DNA of 64,000 bases from Agromyces sp. H66 (GTDB lineage Bacteria; Actinomycetota; Actinomycetes; Actinomycetales; Microbacteriaceae). Shown here piece by piece: positions 26,185 to 33,186 of this stretch (the stretch's first letter is position 1; every line of letters begins with the position of its first letter). The notes beneath the pieces were generated by a model. That model saw nothing but the letters and a program-made list of their open reading frames with translations. It was not told the DNA's origin and ran no database searches. The stretch spans positions 62,001 through 126,000 of the forward strand of contig NZ_SJZG01000003.1 of NCBI RefSeq assembly GCF_004959775.1. Reading direction: 5' to 3'. A program made the translations under genes and the position numbers.

Positions 26185-27326
26185 TCGACGTGGCGATCGC
26201 GGGCATCGGCATGACTCCGTTCGGCCGGTTCCCCGACCGGCGCATCGACGTCATGGGCGCCGAGGCCGTCGCCGATGCACTGGCCGACGCCGGGCTCACC
26301 ACCGGCGACATCGACGCGGTCTGGTGCGGCAACGTGCTGGGCGGCGGCGCGGCCGCGCAACGCTCGCTCGCCGGGACCGACATCGAGGGCGTCCCCGTGC
26401 AGAACCTCGAGAACGCCTGCGCGAGCGGATCGCACGCGTTCGCCGAGGCCTTCCACGCCGTGCGCACCGGACGGGTGCGTGCCGCCCTCGTGCTCGGCGT
26501 CGAATCGGCGACCACCGCGTTCGACGGCGGCCTCATCACCCTCGACCGCGACGACGAGCCGACTCGTCTCGGGCTCAACCTGCCGGGCATCTACGCCATG
26601 AACGCGAGTCGATACCTCGCCGAGTACGACGCAGACCCCCGCGCCCTCGCCGCGGTTTCCGTCAAGAACCACGCGGGCGGGGTGAACAACCCCCGTGCCC
26701 GGTTCCGCGAGCCCGTCACGATCGACGAGGTGCTCGCCTCCAGGCCCGTCGCGGAGCCGCTGACGCTGCTGCAGTGCTGCGCCAACGCCGACGGTGCGGC
26801 GGCCGTCGTGCTCCTGCCGGCCGACGATGCCCGCCCCGACGCCGTGCGCGTGCTCGGCACGGGCGTCTCCTCGGGATTCCGCATCGACGCGGGCTACGAC
26901 CTCACGCACTCGCGCATCACGGCGACCGCCGGCGATCGCGCCTTCGCCGACGCGGGCATCGACCGAGCCCGCGTCGACATCGCCGAAGTGCACGACGCGT
27001 TCACGATCGGCGAGCTCATCGCGGTCGAGTCGCTCGGCCTCGCCGAGCGGGGCAGTGCCTGGCGCATGACGCTCGACGGCGAGACCTCGCCCGGCGGAAC
27101 GCTGCCCGTGAACACGAGCGGCGGGCTGCTGAGCCGCGGGCATGCGGTCGGGGCATCCGGTGTCGCACAGGTCGTGGAACTCAGCCGGCAGTTGCTGGGC
27201 GAATCCGAGAACCCGACGCCCGGCGCCGGCATCGCACTCGCGCACACCGTCGGCGGCGGCGTGGCCACGCATGACGGGATCGCCGCCGTGGTCAGCCTGC
27301 TCGCCCACCCGGACGCCGTGCGATGA
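26181..27326 (+). CDS. Thiolase of the SCP-x/lipid-transfer family, candidate beta-ketoacyl-CoA thiolase
   Basis: Thiolase-fold enzyme, 381 residues. The nucleophilic cysteine is C80 in ENACASGSHAF. The HDAF motif and the histidine-bearing NTSGGLLSRGHAVGASG near the C-terminus complete the active site. It is the type that works with a DUF35/OB-fold partner, encoded immediately upstream. In this operon it would cleave the beta-ketoacyl-CoA made by carboxylase plus ligase into acetyl-CoA and a shorter acyl-CoA. The ATG at 26181 has GGAGGAG upstream. Confidence 0.85.
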   Translation: MIDVAIAGIGMTPFGRFPDRRIDVMGAEAVADALADAGLTTGDIDAVWCGNVLGGGAAAQRSLAGTDIEGVPVQNLENACASGSHAFAEAFHAVRTGRVRAALVLGVESATTAFDGGLITLDRDDEPTRLGLNLPGIYAMNASRYLAEYDADPRALAAVSVKNHAGGVNNPRARFREPVTIDEVLASRPVAEPLTLLQCCANADGAAAVVLLPADDARPDAVRVLGTGVSSGFRIDAGYDLTHSRITATAGDRAFADAGIDRARVDIAEVHDAFTIGELIAVESLGLAERGSAWRMTLDGETSPGGTLPVNTSGGLLSRGHAVGASGVAQVVELSRQLLGESENPTPGAGIALAHTVGGGVATHDGIAAVVSLLAHPDAVR

Positions 27327-27787
27327 CGCCCGAGGACGCGCGGGAGCTCATCTCGTCGGACCCCGTCTGCCGATCCGCGGGCATCGCGGTCGTCGAGGTC
27401 GGCGAGCAGGCCGCGACCCTGCGCATGCCCGTCACGGCGGACATGGCCACGACCCTCGGCATCGCCCATGCGGGCTTCGTCGTGATGCTCGCCGACACCG
27501 CCAGCGGCGCGGTCGCGATCGCGGTCGACGAGTCCGCGATCACGACGGGTGCGGATGTCTCGTTCCTCTCCCCTGCCCGGGTCGGCGACGTCCTGGTCGC
27601 GACGGCCCGGCTGCGCTCGCGGTCGGGACGCTCGCTGCTCATCGACGTCGGCGTGAGGACGGACGGCGATGGCGGAGCCGGCCGCGCCGACGGCTCCGGC
27701 GCGCGCGACGACCGCCTCGTGGCCGAGTTCCGGGCGCGCGCCCGAACCCGAACGGCTGGGCCGCGCGTCGGGAGCATGCGAGACTGA
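27323..27787 (+). CDS. PaaI-like hotdog thioesterase
   Basis: Hotdog-fold protein of 154 residues, a paralogue of PaaI at 13077. The core reads AHAGFVVMLADTASGAVA. The usual HGG motif is HAG here, a mild variation. Likely a housekeeping thioesterase that recycles CoA from stalled intermediates. Its start overlaps the thiolase stop. The C-terminal ~25 residues are low-complexity, with several Arg and Gly. Confidence 0.8.
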   Translation: MTPEDARELISSDPVCRSAGIAVVEVGEQAATLRMPVTADMATTLGIAHAGFVVMLADTASGAVAIAVDESAITTGADVSFLSPARVGDVLVATARLRSRSGRSLLIDVGVRTDGDGGAGRADGSGARDDRLVAEFRARARTRTAGPRVGSMRD

Positions 27788-27792
27788 GAACG

Positions 27793-28422
27793 ATGTCTGA
27801 GAACGGAACCCTCCGGCGAGGCCGCCCCGGCTACGACCAGCAGGGGATCCTCGAGGTCGCCGTCGCCGCCTTCAACCAGTACGGCTACGACGCGACGTCC
27901 ATGGGCGTGCTCGCCGACCGCCTGGGCCTGTCGAAGTCGGCGATCTACCACCACTTCGCCTCGAAGGACGAGATCCTCGAACGCGCGCTCGACGACGCCC
28001 TGAGCGCGCTCGAGGGCGTGCTGCAGGAGCCCGAGGCCACCCGCGGCCGGGCGGCCGACCGCCTCGATCACGTGCTCCGCGGCGGCGTGCACGTGCTCAT
28101 CGCCAAGCTTCCCTATGTGACGCTGCTGCTGCGCGTGCGCGGCAACACCGAAGTCGAGCGCCGGGCGCTGGCCCGGCGCCGCGCGTTCGACCGCGCGGTG
28201 ACCGCGCTCGTCGAGGAGTCGCAGGCCGAGGGTACGCTGCGCAGCGACATCGACGCGAGCGTCGTGTCGCGTCTCGTGTTCGGCATGATCAACTCGATCG
28301 TCGAGTGGTACCGCACCGGCGGGCGCGAGGACGCCGACCGCCTCGCCGACGACGTCATCGCGGTCGCCCTCGACGGCCTGCGCATGCCCACCTCGAACCG
28401 CGTCGAGGAACTGCTCGGCTGA
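27793..28422 (+). CDS. TetR-family regulator, PaaR-like
   Basis: TetR repressor of 209 residues with the opening RRGRPGYDQQGILEVAVAAF and helix-turn-helix SMGVLADRLGLSKSAIYHH, which strongly recalls PaaR-type regulators of actinobacterial phenylacetate genes. The C-terminal half carries a long helical ligand domain (VTLLLRVRGNTEVERRALAR). It starts five bases after the thioesterase stop and ends directly at a strong hairpin terminator. I consider it the best candidate for binding the CGANCGTTC sites before paaA/paaI and paaJ, with phenylacetyl-CoA as effector. The paaR identity is inferred, so no symbol is given. Confidence 0.85.
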   Translation: MSENGTLRRGRPGYDQQGILEVAVAAFNQYGYDATSMGVLADRLGLSKSAIYHHFASKDEILERALDDALSALEGVLQEPEATRGRAADRLDHVLRGGVHVLIAKLPYVTLLLRVRGNTEVERRALARRRAFDRAVTALVEESQAEGTLRSDIDASVVSRLVFGMINSIVEWYRTGGREDADRLADDVIAVALDGLRMPTSNRVEELLG

Positions 28423-28473
28423 GCGACCGGCGGGGAGCCGTGGCGTATGACGACCTGCCTCCCCGCCGGTCGC
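28423..28473. terminator. Strong bidirectional terminator hairpin
   Basis: Perfect 15-base inverted repeat GCGACCGGCGGGGAG (28423-28437) and its complement at 28459-28473, with a 21-base loop. It begins immediately after the stop of the PaaR-like gene and ends just before the stop of the AhpD-like gene on the other strand, so it serves two convergent transcripts. Confidence 0.85.
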
Positions 28474-28479
28474 ACGTAT

Positions 28480-29043
28480 TCACGCGGCGCTTGCCTGCGT
28501 GCTGCGCGGAGACACGACCGGCCAGTCGTTCTCCACCTGGGCCATCACGTTGAAGTAGTTGGTCAGCACGTTGAGCGCGATGTGTCCGACGATCTCGCCG
28601 ATCTCAGCGTCGGTCACGCCCGCGGCCCGCGCGGTGGGGATCGCGTCAGCGCTCACCGAGCCTCGACTGCGCAGGATCTCGTCGGACAGGCCGAGCAGGG
28701 CGGCGGTGTGCGGGTCGGCCGACGTCGCATCGCGGGCGGCCTCGAGCTCGGACTCGGGGAGCTTCGCCACCGCACCGCCGACGTACGTGTGGGCCGACAG
28801 GCAATAGGCGCAGCCGTTGGCCTCGGCGGTCGCGATCGCGAGCTGCTCCCGAACGGGCGCCTTGAGAGTGCCCGTGGCCAGGGCCCCGGACAAGGCGAGG
28901 TAGCCGCGGAGCAGCGCCGGGCTGTTCGCCATGACCTTCGTCATGTTCGGCGTCACGCCCAGCGCGCTCTGGACCTGGTCGAGCAGTTCCTTGGGGGCAC
29001 CGGTGGCGGTGGCCGGGTCGACGGGGGTGAGTGGGATGTTCAT
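28480..29043 (-). CDS. AhpD/carboxymuconolactone decarboxylase-like protein
   Basis: Alkylhydroperoxidase D-like protein of 187 residues. The redox motif is NGCAYCLSAHTYVG, with the CxxC pair and the downstream His that define AhpD-type peroxidases. Helices typical of the carboxymuconolactone decarboxylase fold surround it. It probably reduces peroxides or acts as an oxidative-stress carboxymuconolactone-family protein. It is divergent from the CGNR regulator gene at 29163, with a shared repeat-bearing promoter region, so it is the likely target of that regulator. Confidence 0.85.
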   Translation of the reverse strand: MNIPLTPVDPATATGAPKELLDQVQSALGVTPNMTKVMANSPALLRGYLALSGALATGTLKAPVREQLAIATAEANGCAYCLSAHTYVGGAVAKLPESELEAARDATSADPHTAALLGLSDEILRSRGSVSADAIPTARAAGVTDAEIGEIVGHIALNVLTNYFNVMAQVENDWPVVSPRSTQASAA

Positions 29044-29057
29044 CGAGATCTCCTCGG

Positions 29058-29146
29058 TTCTAATGGTTTGCGGATGTTGCTACCGTTAGAACATAACCGC
29101 ACCTCTGCGTTGTGTCAACGGTTGAATCGCCAGATATCCGTTAGAA
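29058..29146. promoter_or_regulatory. Repeated operator motif CCGTTAGAA in the divergent promoter
   Basis: CCGTTAGAA occurs at 29083-29091 and 29138-29146 in direct orientation, and as the complement TTCTAATGG (one mismatch) at 29058-29066. The spacing between direct copies is 55 bases, about five helical turns. All lie in the 119-base region between the AhpD-like gene and the CGNR regulator, so they are a likely operator for one or both genes. Confidence 0.65.
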
Positions 29147-29162
29147 GAGGTAGAATCGCGTC

Positions 29163-29789
29163 ATGGCCGATCCGCAGCTCCCCGACGCTCCGCTCCTGGG
29201 CCAGGCGTTACCGGTCGAGCTGATGAACACGTTCTGGTCGGACCGGCATGGCGTTCACGACTCGCTCGGTTCGCTCGGCGACGCGCGGCGCTGGGTCACC
29301 GCGGTGAGTCCGCGCCTCGACGCCCCGGTGCGCGGCACCGCCGATGCGCTCGACGACGGCGGCCTCGGTCGCCTGCGCGACCTTCGCGATGCGGTGCGTC
29401 GGATCGCCGCGGAACGGACCGGTGATCCTCGGGAGCAGGCCAGGTCGCCGATGGCAGACCTCGGCAGGGCGGTGCAGACGGTCAACGACAGTGCACGGCT
29501 GGCGCAGATCCGGCCGATGCTCGAGCTGACCGAAGGCGGTGGCCTCGTCGGGCTGCCGGAAACCACCGGAGCCCCCGACGCGTTGTTCATCAGCGCGATC
29601 GCAGGCGAGGCGATCGAACTCTTCGGGCCGTGGGACGACCTCGACCTGCGCGCCTGCCTCGCCCCCGGCTGCGTGCTCTACTTCATCAAGGACCATCCAC
29701 GTCGTGAATGGTGCTCGAACGGCTGCGGCAACCGCGCCCGCGCAGCTCGGCACTACGCACGCCACGGTCGAGTCGACGAGGCCGAATAG
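29163..29789 (+). CDS. CGNR zinc-finger transcriptional regulator
   Basis: Protein of 208 residues with an ABATE-type N-terminal domain (FWSDRHGVHDSLGSLGDAR) and a C-terminal CGNR zinc finger: the metal-binding residues are in LAPGCVLYFIKDHP and WCSNGCGNRARAARHYARH. The finger has the two paired cysteines and the Cys-Gly-Asn-Arg signature. The family consists of stress-response regulators found mainly in actinobacteria. It is divergent from the AhpD-like gene and probably senses a small molecule or oxidative signal to control it. Confidence 0.88.
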   Translation: MADPQLPDAPLLGQALPVELMNTFWSDRHGVHDSLGSLGDARRWVTAVSPRLDAPVRGTADALDDGGLGRLRDLRDAVRRIAAERTGDPREQARSPMADLGRAVQTVNDSARLAQIRPMLELTEGGGLVGLPETTGAPDALFISAIAGEAIELFGPWDDLDLRACLAPGCVLYFIKDHPRREWCSNGCGNRARAARHYARHGRVDEAE

Positions 29790-29798
29790 GCCCGCGCG

Positions 29799-30563
29799 TC
29801 AGCGGTCGAGCTGCAGCCGCGCCCACGCGAGCGCGCAGAGCCCGCCGAACACGATCGGCACCGACGGCACGGTGAGCAGCGCCGCGGCCGGCACCGACGC
29901 GGGTGCGATCGCCCAGAGCGCGGGCGCGACGATGGGGACCCACGCGCCGGCATCCGCGATGGCGAACACCTGCGCGACCACGACGATGCCGACCGTGGCG
30001 GCGATTCCGGGGAGGAGCCCGCGCCCGATGGTCGCCGCCCACGCGGCGGGCACGGCGATGAGCGCGGTCAGCACCACGAGCACCGGGATCCGGAGGAGCG
30101 TCGCGACGCCCGCGGCATCCGTCACCCCGTAGCCCATCGCGAACCCGAGCACCGCGACGATGCCCGTGAGCACGACCGCGACGCCGATCGCCCAGGCCAG
30201 GTAGACGACGAGCTTCGCCATCGCGATGGCCGGCCGTGAGACGGGCAGCGCGAAGAGCGCGGCCACGGTGCCGTCGGCGAACTCGCGCCCGAACAGCCAG
30301 CTGAGGGCGACGCCGAACGCCAGCAGGCCGCCGGCCGCCGTGATCTGCAGCACGACGCCGATGAGCCCGGCCCAGCCGCCGACGCCCGCGAGCGGACCGA
30401 GCTTCGCGAGCACCTGCTCGTCACCGGATGCCGCGGCGAGGAGCATCCCGAGCGAGAGCGCGCCGACCCCGAGCACGAGCAGCGCCGTGACCGACGCCAT
30501 CACCCGCGAGGCCGCCGCCTTCCGCGCCTCGACCGCGATCGCCGCGCGCAGCCCCGCGTTCAT
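29799..30563 (-). CDS. ABC-2 type transporter permease
   Basis: Membrane permease of 254 residues with about six predicted helices, typical of ABC-2 exporters. It lacks strong substrate motifs. Its start overlaps the ATPase gene stop (ATGA), and it is the last gene of the TetR-ATPase-permease operon. Likely drug or lipid export, function unknown. Confidence 0.85.
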   Translation of the reverse strand: MNAGLRAAIAVEARKAAASRVMASVTALLVLGVGALSLGMLLAAASGDEQVLAKLGPLAGVGGWAGLIGVVLQITAAGGLLAFGVALSWLFGREFADGTVAALFALPVSRPAIAMAKLVVYLAWAIGVAVVLTGIVAVLGFAMGYGVTDAAGVATLLRIPVLVVLTALIAVPAAWAATIGRGLLPGIAATVGIVVVAQVFAIADAGAWVPIVAPALWAIAPASVPAAALLTVPSVPIVFGGLCALAWARLQLDR

Positions 30564-31300
30564 GCGACCCTCCCGGCGACGTCGGCGTGGACCTGCGCGA
30601 AGAAGGCGCGCTCGAGGTCGATGCCGGCCGGGTCGAGCTCGCCGATCACCCGGCCGTCGTTGATCACCGTGATGCGGTGCGCGATGCGCGCGACCTCGTC
30701 GAGATGGTGGCTCGAGACGAGGATCCCGGCGCCCGCGGCCGCGCGCCGCACGAGCGATTCGCGCAGCAGGATGACGCCCGCCGGGTCGAGCGCGTTCGTC
30801 GGCTCGTCGAGCACGACGAACGACGGCTCGTGCAGGAGCGCGGCGGCGAGCCCGAGGCGCTGCCGGTTGCCGAGCGAGAGCCGACTCGCCCGCACGTTCG
30901 CGTACCTGGCGAGGTCGAATTCGTCGATGACCCGGTCGACGGCGGCGTCGACGTCGTCGCGCGGCACGCCGCGCAGGCGGGCGGCGATGGCGAGGTTGCC
31001 GCGCCCCGTGAGCTCGGCGTAGGCGAACGGGTGCTCGACTACGTGGCCGACCCGCCGCCAGGTGTCGGGACCGGCCGAGCGGAGGTCGACGCCGTCGATG
31101 CGCGCGTCTCCCCGGTCGGTCCGCAGCATGCCGAGGAGGATGCGCATGAGCGTGGTCTTGCCGGCGCCGTTCAGTCCGACGAGGGCGTGCACCTCGCCCG
31201 GCGCGACGTCGAGGTCGATGCCGTGCACACCGGCGCCGCCGGGGAACTCGCGCACGAGCCCGCGCGCTTCGAGGCGCAGAAGGGGTGCCGGCTCAGTCAT
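30560..31300 (-). CDS. ABC transporter ATP-binding protein
   Basis: Nucleotide-binding subunit of 246 residues. Walker A is GLNGAGKTTLMR near residue 43, the signature is RLSLGNRQRLG, and Walker B is FVVLDEPTNALDPAG. These match the drug-exporter class. It overlaps the TetR gene by eight bases and the permease by four, so the three genes act as one unit. The repressor probably senses the exported compound. Confidence 0.92.
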   Translation of the reverse strand: MTEPAPLLRLEARGLVREFPGGAGVHGIDLDVAPGEVHALVGLNGAGKTTLMRILLGMLRTDRGDARIDGVDLRSAGPDTWRRVGHVVEHPFAYAELTGRGNLAIAARLRGVPRDDVDAAVDRVIDEFDLARYANVRASRLSLGNRQRLGLAAALLHEPSFVVLDEPTNALDPAGVILLRESLVRRAAAGAGILVSSHHLDEVARIAHRITVINDGRVIGELDPAGIDLERAFFAQVHADVAGRVA

Positions 31301-31871
31301 GGCACACGTCGATCACGTCGAGCGCGTGTTCGATCGCGGCGGCGAGGGTTCCGGTGCCGCTCTCGTCGTCGGCCCACGCGTACAGCCCGGCGACGAGCGC
31401 CGCGAGCACGGATGCCGCGGCCACACGAGCGTCGTCGGGTGACGCACCGTCGGCGACGAGCCGCTCGACGATGGCCCGCTCGGTGTTGCCCGTCGACCGC
31501 CACATCGCCCCGCGCAGCCCCGGGGTGCGCGCGACGATGCGCACCCGGCGTCGGATGACCGGCGCCTCGGGCTCGGGCAGTGCCCGCCACGCCGACCGCA
31601 GGCCGCGCGCCGCTCGCACGAACGGCGGCAGCGTGCGCGGCTGCTCGGCGATCGCAGCGGTGAGCACGGGGTCGTAGGGGTCGTCGAGGAGCAGGTGCTC
31701 CTTCGCCGGGAAGTACCGGAAGAACGTCATCTCGGTGACGCCGGCGGCCCGAGCGATCTGCGCGACCGTGGTCTGGTCGTAGCCCTGCCGTTCGAACAGG
31801 TCGAGCCCGTGCTCGAGGAGCGCGGCGAGCGTGCGCTCGCGCTTCGTCGGTCGAGGAGTGTCGATGGTCAC
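31293..31871 (-). CDS. TetR-family regulator of the ABC exporter operon
   Basis: TetR repressor of 192 residues with a clear helix-turn-helix: TTVAQIARAAGVTEMTFFRYFPAKEHLL. It is the first gene of the operon with the ABC transporter, and a perfect 25-base palindrome ends two bases before its start codon. Autorepression with release by an exported substrate is the likely scheme. Confidence 0.9.
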   Translation of the reverse strand: MTIDTPRPTKRERTLAALLEHGLDLFERQGYDQTTVAQIARAAGVTEMTFFRYFPAKEHLLLDDPYDPVLTAAIAEQPRTLPPFVRAARGLRSAWRALPEPEAPVIRRRVRIVARTPGLRGAMWRSTGNTERAIVERLVADGASPDDARVAAASVLAALVAGLYAWADDESGTGTLAAAIEHALDVIDVCHD

Positions 31872-31873
31872 GC

Positions 31874-31898
31874 CAGAATGTTAGTCGCTAACATTCTG
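31874..31898. promoter_or_regulatory. Perfect 25-base operator of the TetR/ABC operon
   Basis: CAGAATGTTAG (31874-31884) and its exact complement CTAACATTCTG (31888-31898) flank TCG. The palindrome is directly next to the TetR start at 31871, leaving almost no room for a ribosome-binding site. The mRNA may therefore be leaderless with a promoter overlapping the operator. Confidence 0.85.
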
Positions 31899-32001
31899 CG
31901 TGTCAACAGGTCGCGAAGCGCGCCGGGCGGGCGGGCCGGGGCGCCGGCGCACCGGAGGATGCCCGCTCTCGCGGACTCCTCCGACCGAGGGGAATGATCG
32001 G

Positions 32002-33075
32002 ATGCCTCAGGCTGCTGTATCGGGTGTGAAGAAGCGCATCGGATTCCTGTCCTTCGGCCACTGGCATCCGTCGCCGCAGTCGCAGACGCGCAGCGGCCGT
32101 GACGCACTGGTGCAGTCGATCGAGCTCGCCGTGGCCGCCGAGGAGCTCGGGATCGACGGCGCCTTCTTCCGGGTGCACCACTTCGCGCGCCAGCTCGCGA
32201 GCCCGTTCCCGCTGCTGGCCGCCATCGGAGCACGCACGAGCCGCATCGAGATCGGCACGGCCGTCATCGACATGCGCTACGAGAACCCGCTGTACATGGC
32301 CGAGGAGGCCGCGGCGGCCGACCTCATCAGCGCGCACTCGACCACTGAGGGGCGCCTGCAGCTCGGCGTCAGCCGCGGCTCACCCGAGCCCGCACTCGAC
32401 GGCGCGCACACCTTCGGATTCGTGCCGCCCGAGGGCCAGGACGACGCCGCACTCGCCCGCGACAAGACCGAGACATTCCGCCGGGCCATCGCGGGCGCCG
32501 GTGTCGCACCCGCGAACCCCAAGATGACCGGCACGACGGGCCTCCTGCCCATCCAGCCGCAGTCGCCTGGTCTCGCCGACCGCATCTGGTGGGGCAGCGG
32601 CACCCGCGCCACCGCCACGTGGACCGCCGAACAGGGCATGAACCTCATGAGCTCGACGCTGCTCACCGAGGATACGGGCGTGCCGTTCGACGAGCTGCAG
32701 GCCGAGCAGCTCCAGCTGTACCGCGACGCGTGGGCCGCGGCCGGCTGGGAGCGCACGCCGCGGGTGTCGGTCTCGCGCAGTGTCATCCCGCTCATCACCG
32801 ACGAGGACCGCCGGTACTTCGGCGGCCGCCTCGGTCACGACACGCAGGATCAGGTGGGTTTCCTCGACGGCGGCATCGCCAGGTTCGGGAAGAGCTACAT
32901 CGGCGAGCCTGACGCGATCGCGGCCGAGTTGGCGCAGGACGTCGCGGTGGCCGTGGCCGACACGGTGCTCCTCACCGTGCCGAACCAGCTCGGCGTCGAC
33001 TACAACAGGCGCCTGCTCGCCGCGATCGCCGAGCACGTCGCACCCGCGATCGGCTGGCACCCCGCCCGACCTTGA
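32002..33075 (+). CDS. Luciferase-like (LLM class) flavin-dependent monooxygenase
   Basis: LLM-class oxidoreductase of 357 residues using reduced flavin (FMNH2 or F420) to oxidise a small substrate. Characteristic segments are RIGFLSFGHWHPSP at the N-terminus, DGAFFRVHHFARQ, RIEIGTAVIDMRYENP and LQLGVSRGSPEPAL. I place the start at 32002 (MPQAAVSGVKKR) because the preceding 34 residues are Arg/Gly-rich and non-homologous. The substrate is unknown. It may relate to degradation of aromatic or branched compounds, given its neighbours. Confidence 0.82.
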   Translation: MPQAAVSGVKKRIGFLSFGHWHPSPQSQTRSGRDALVQSIELAVAAEELGIDGAFFRVHHFARQLASPFPLLAAIGARTSRIEIGTAVIDMRYENPLYMAEEAAAADLISAHSTTEGRLQLGVSRGSPEPALDGAHTFGFVPPEGQDDAALARDKTETFRRAIAGAGVAPANPKMTGTTGLLPIQPQSPGLADRIWWGSGTRATATWTAEQGMNLMSSTLLTEDTGVPFDELQAEQLQLYRDAWAAAGWERTPRVSVSRSVIPLITDEDRRYFGGRLGHDTQDQVGFLDGGIARFGKSYIGEPDAIAAELAQDVAVAVADTVLLTVPNQLGVDYNRRLLAAIAEHVAPAIGWHPARP

Positions 33076-33088
33076 CTCCCGCAGGAGG

Positions 33089-33168
33089 ACCTCAGCTCCT
33101 GCAGGAGAATGGGCCCCATGCCCGCCCCACGGGCGACATCGTGCCCCTTCTCCTGCACAAGCTGGAGG
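33089..33168. repeat. Long imperfect inverted repeat between convergent genes
   Basis: Left arm CCTCAGCTCCTGCAGGAGAA at 33089 pairs with TTCTCCTGCACAAGCTGGAGG ending at 33169, and the pairing continues inward through a GGGGC/GCCCC block to a GGGCG-rich centre. Together this makes a stem of about 30 pairs with a few mismatches. It lies in the 111-base gap between the LLM monooxygenase and mftF, which converge. It may act as a terminator or be a small repetitive element. Confidence 0.65.
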
Positions 33169-33186
33169 CTGCGGCGCGGAGCCGGG

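Noticed and set aside
15141..28422. Plain hydantoin or 5-oxoproline hydrolysis operon
   Set aside because: The gamma-like zinc subunit, CoA ligase and thiolase do not fit a hydantoin pathway, although it cannot be excluded from sequence alone.
15141..28422. Benzoyl-CoA (box or bcr) genes that an acetophenone pathway would need
   Set aside because: None found in the window. They may lie elsewhere in the genome.
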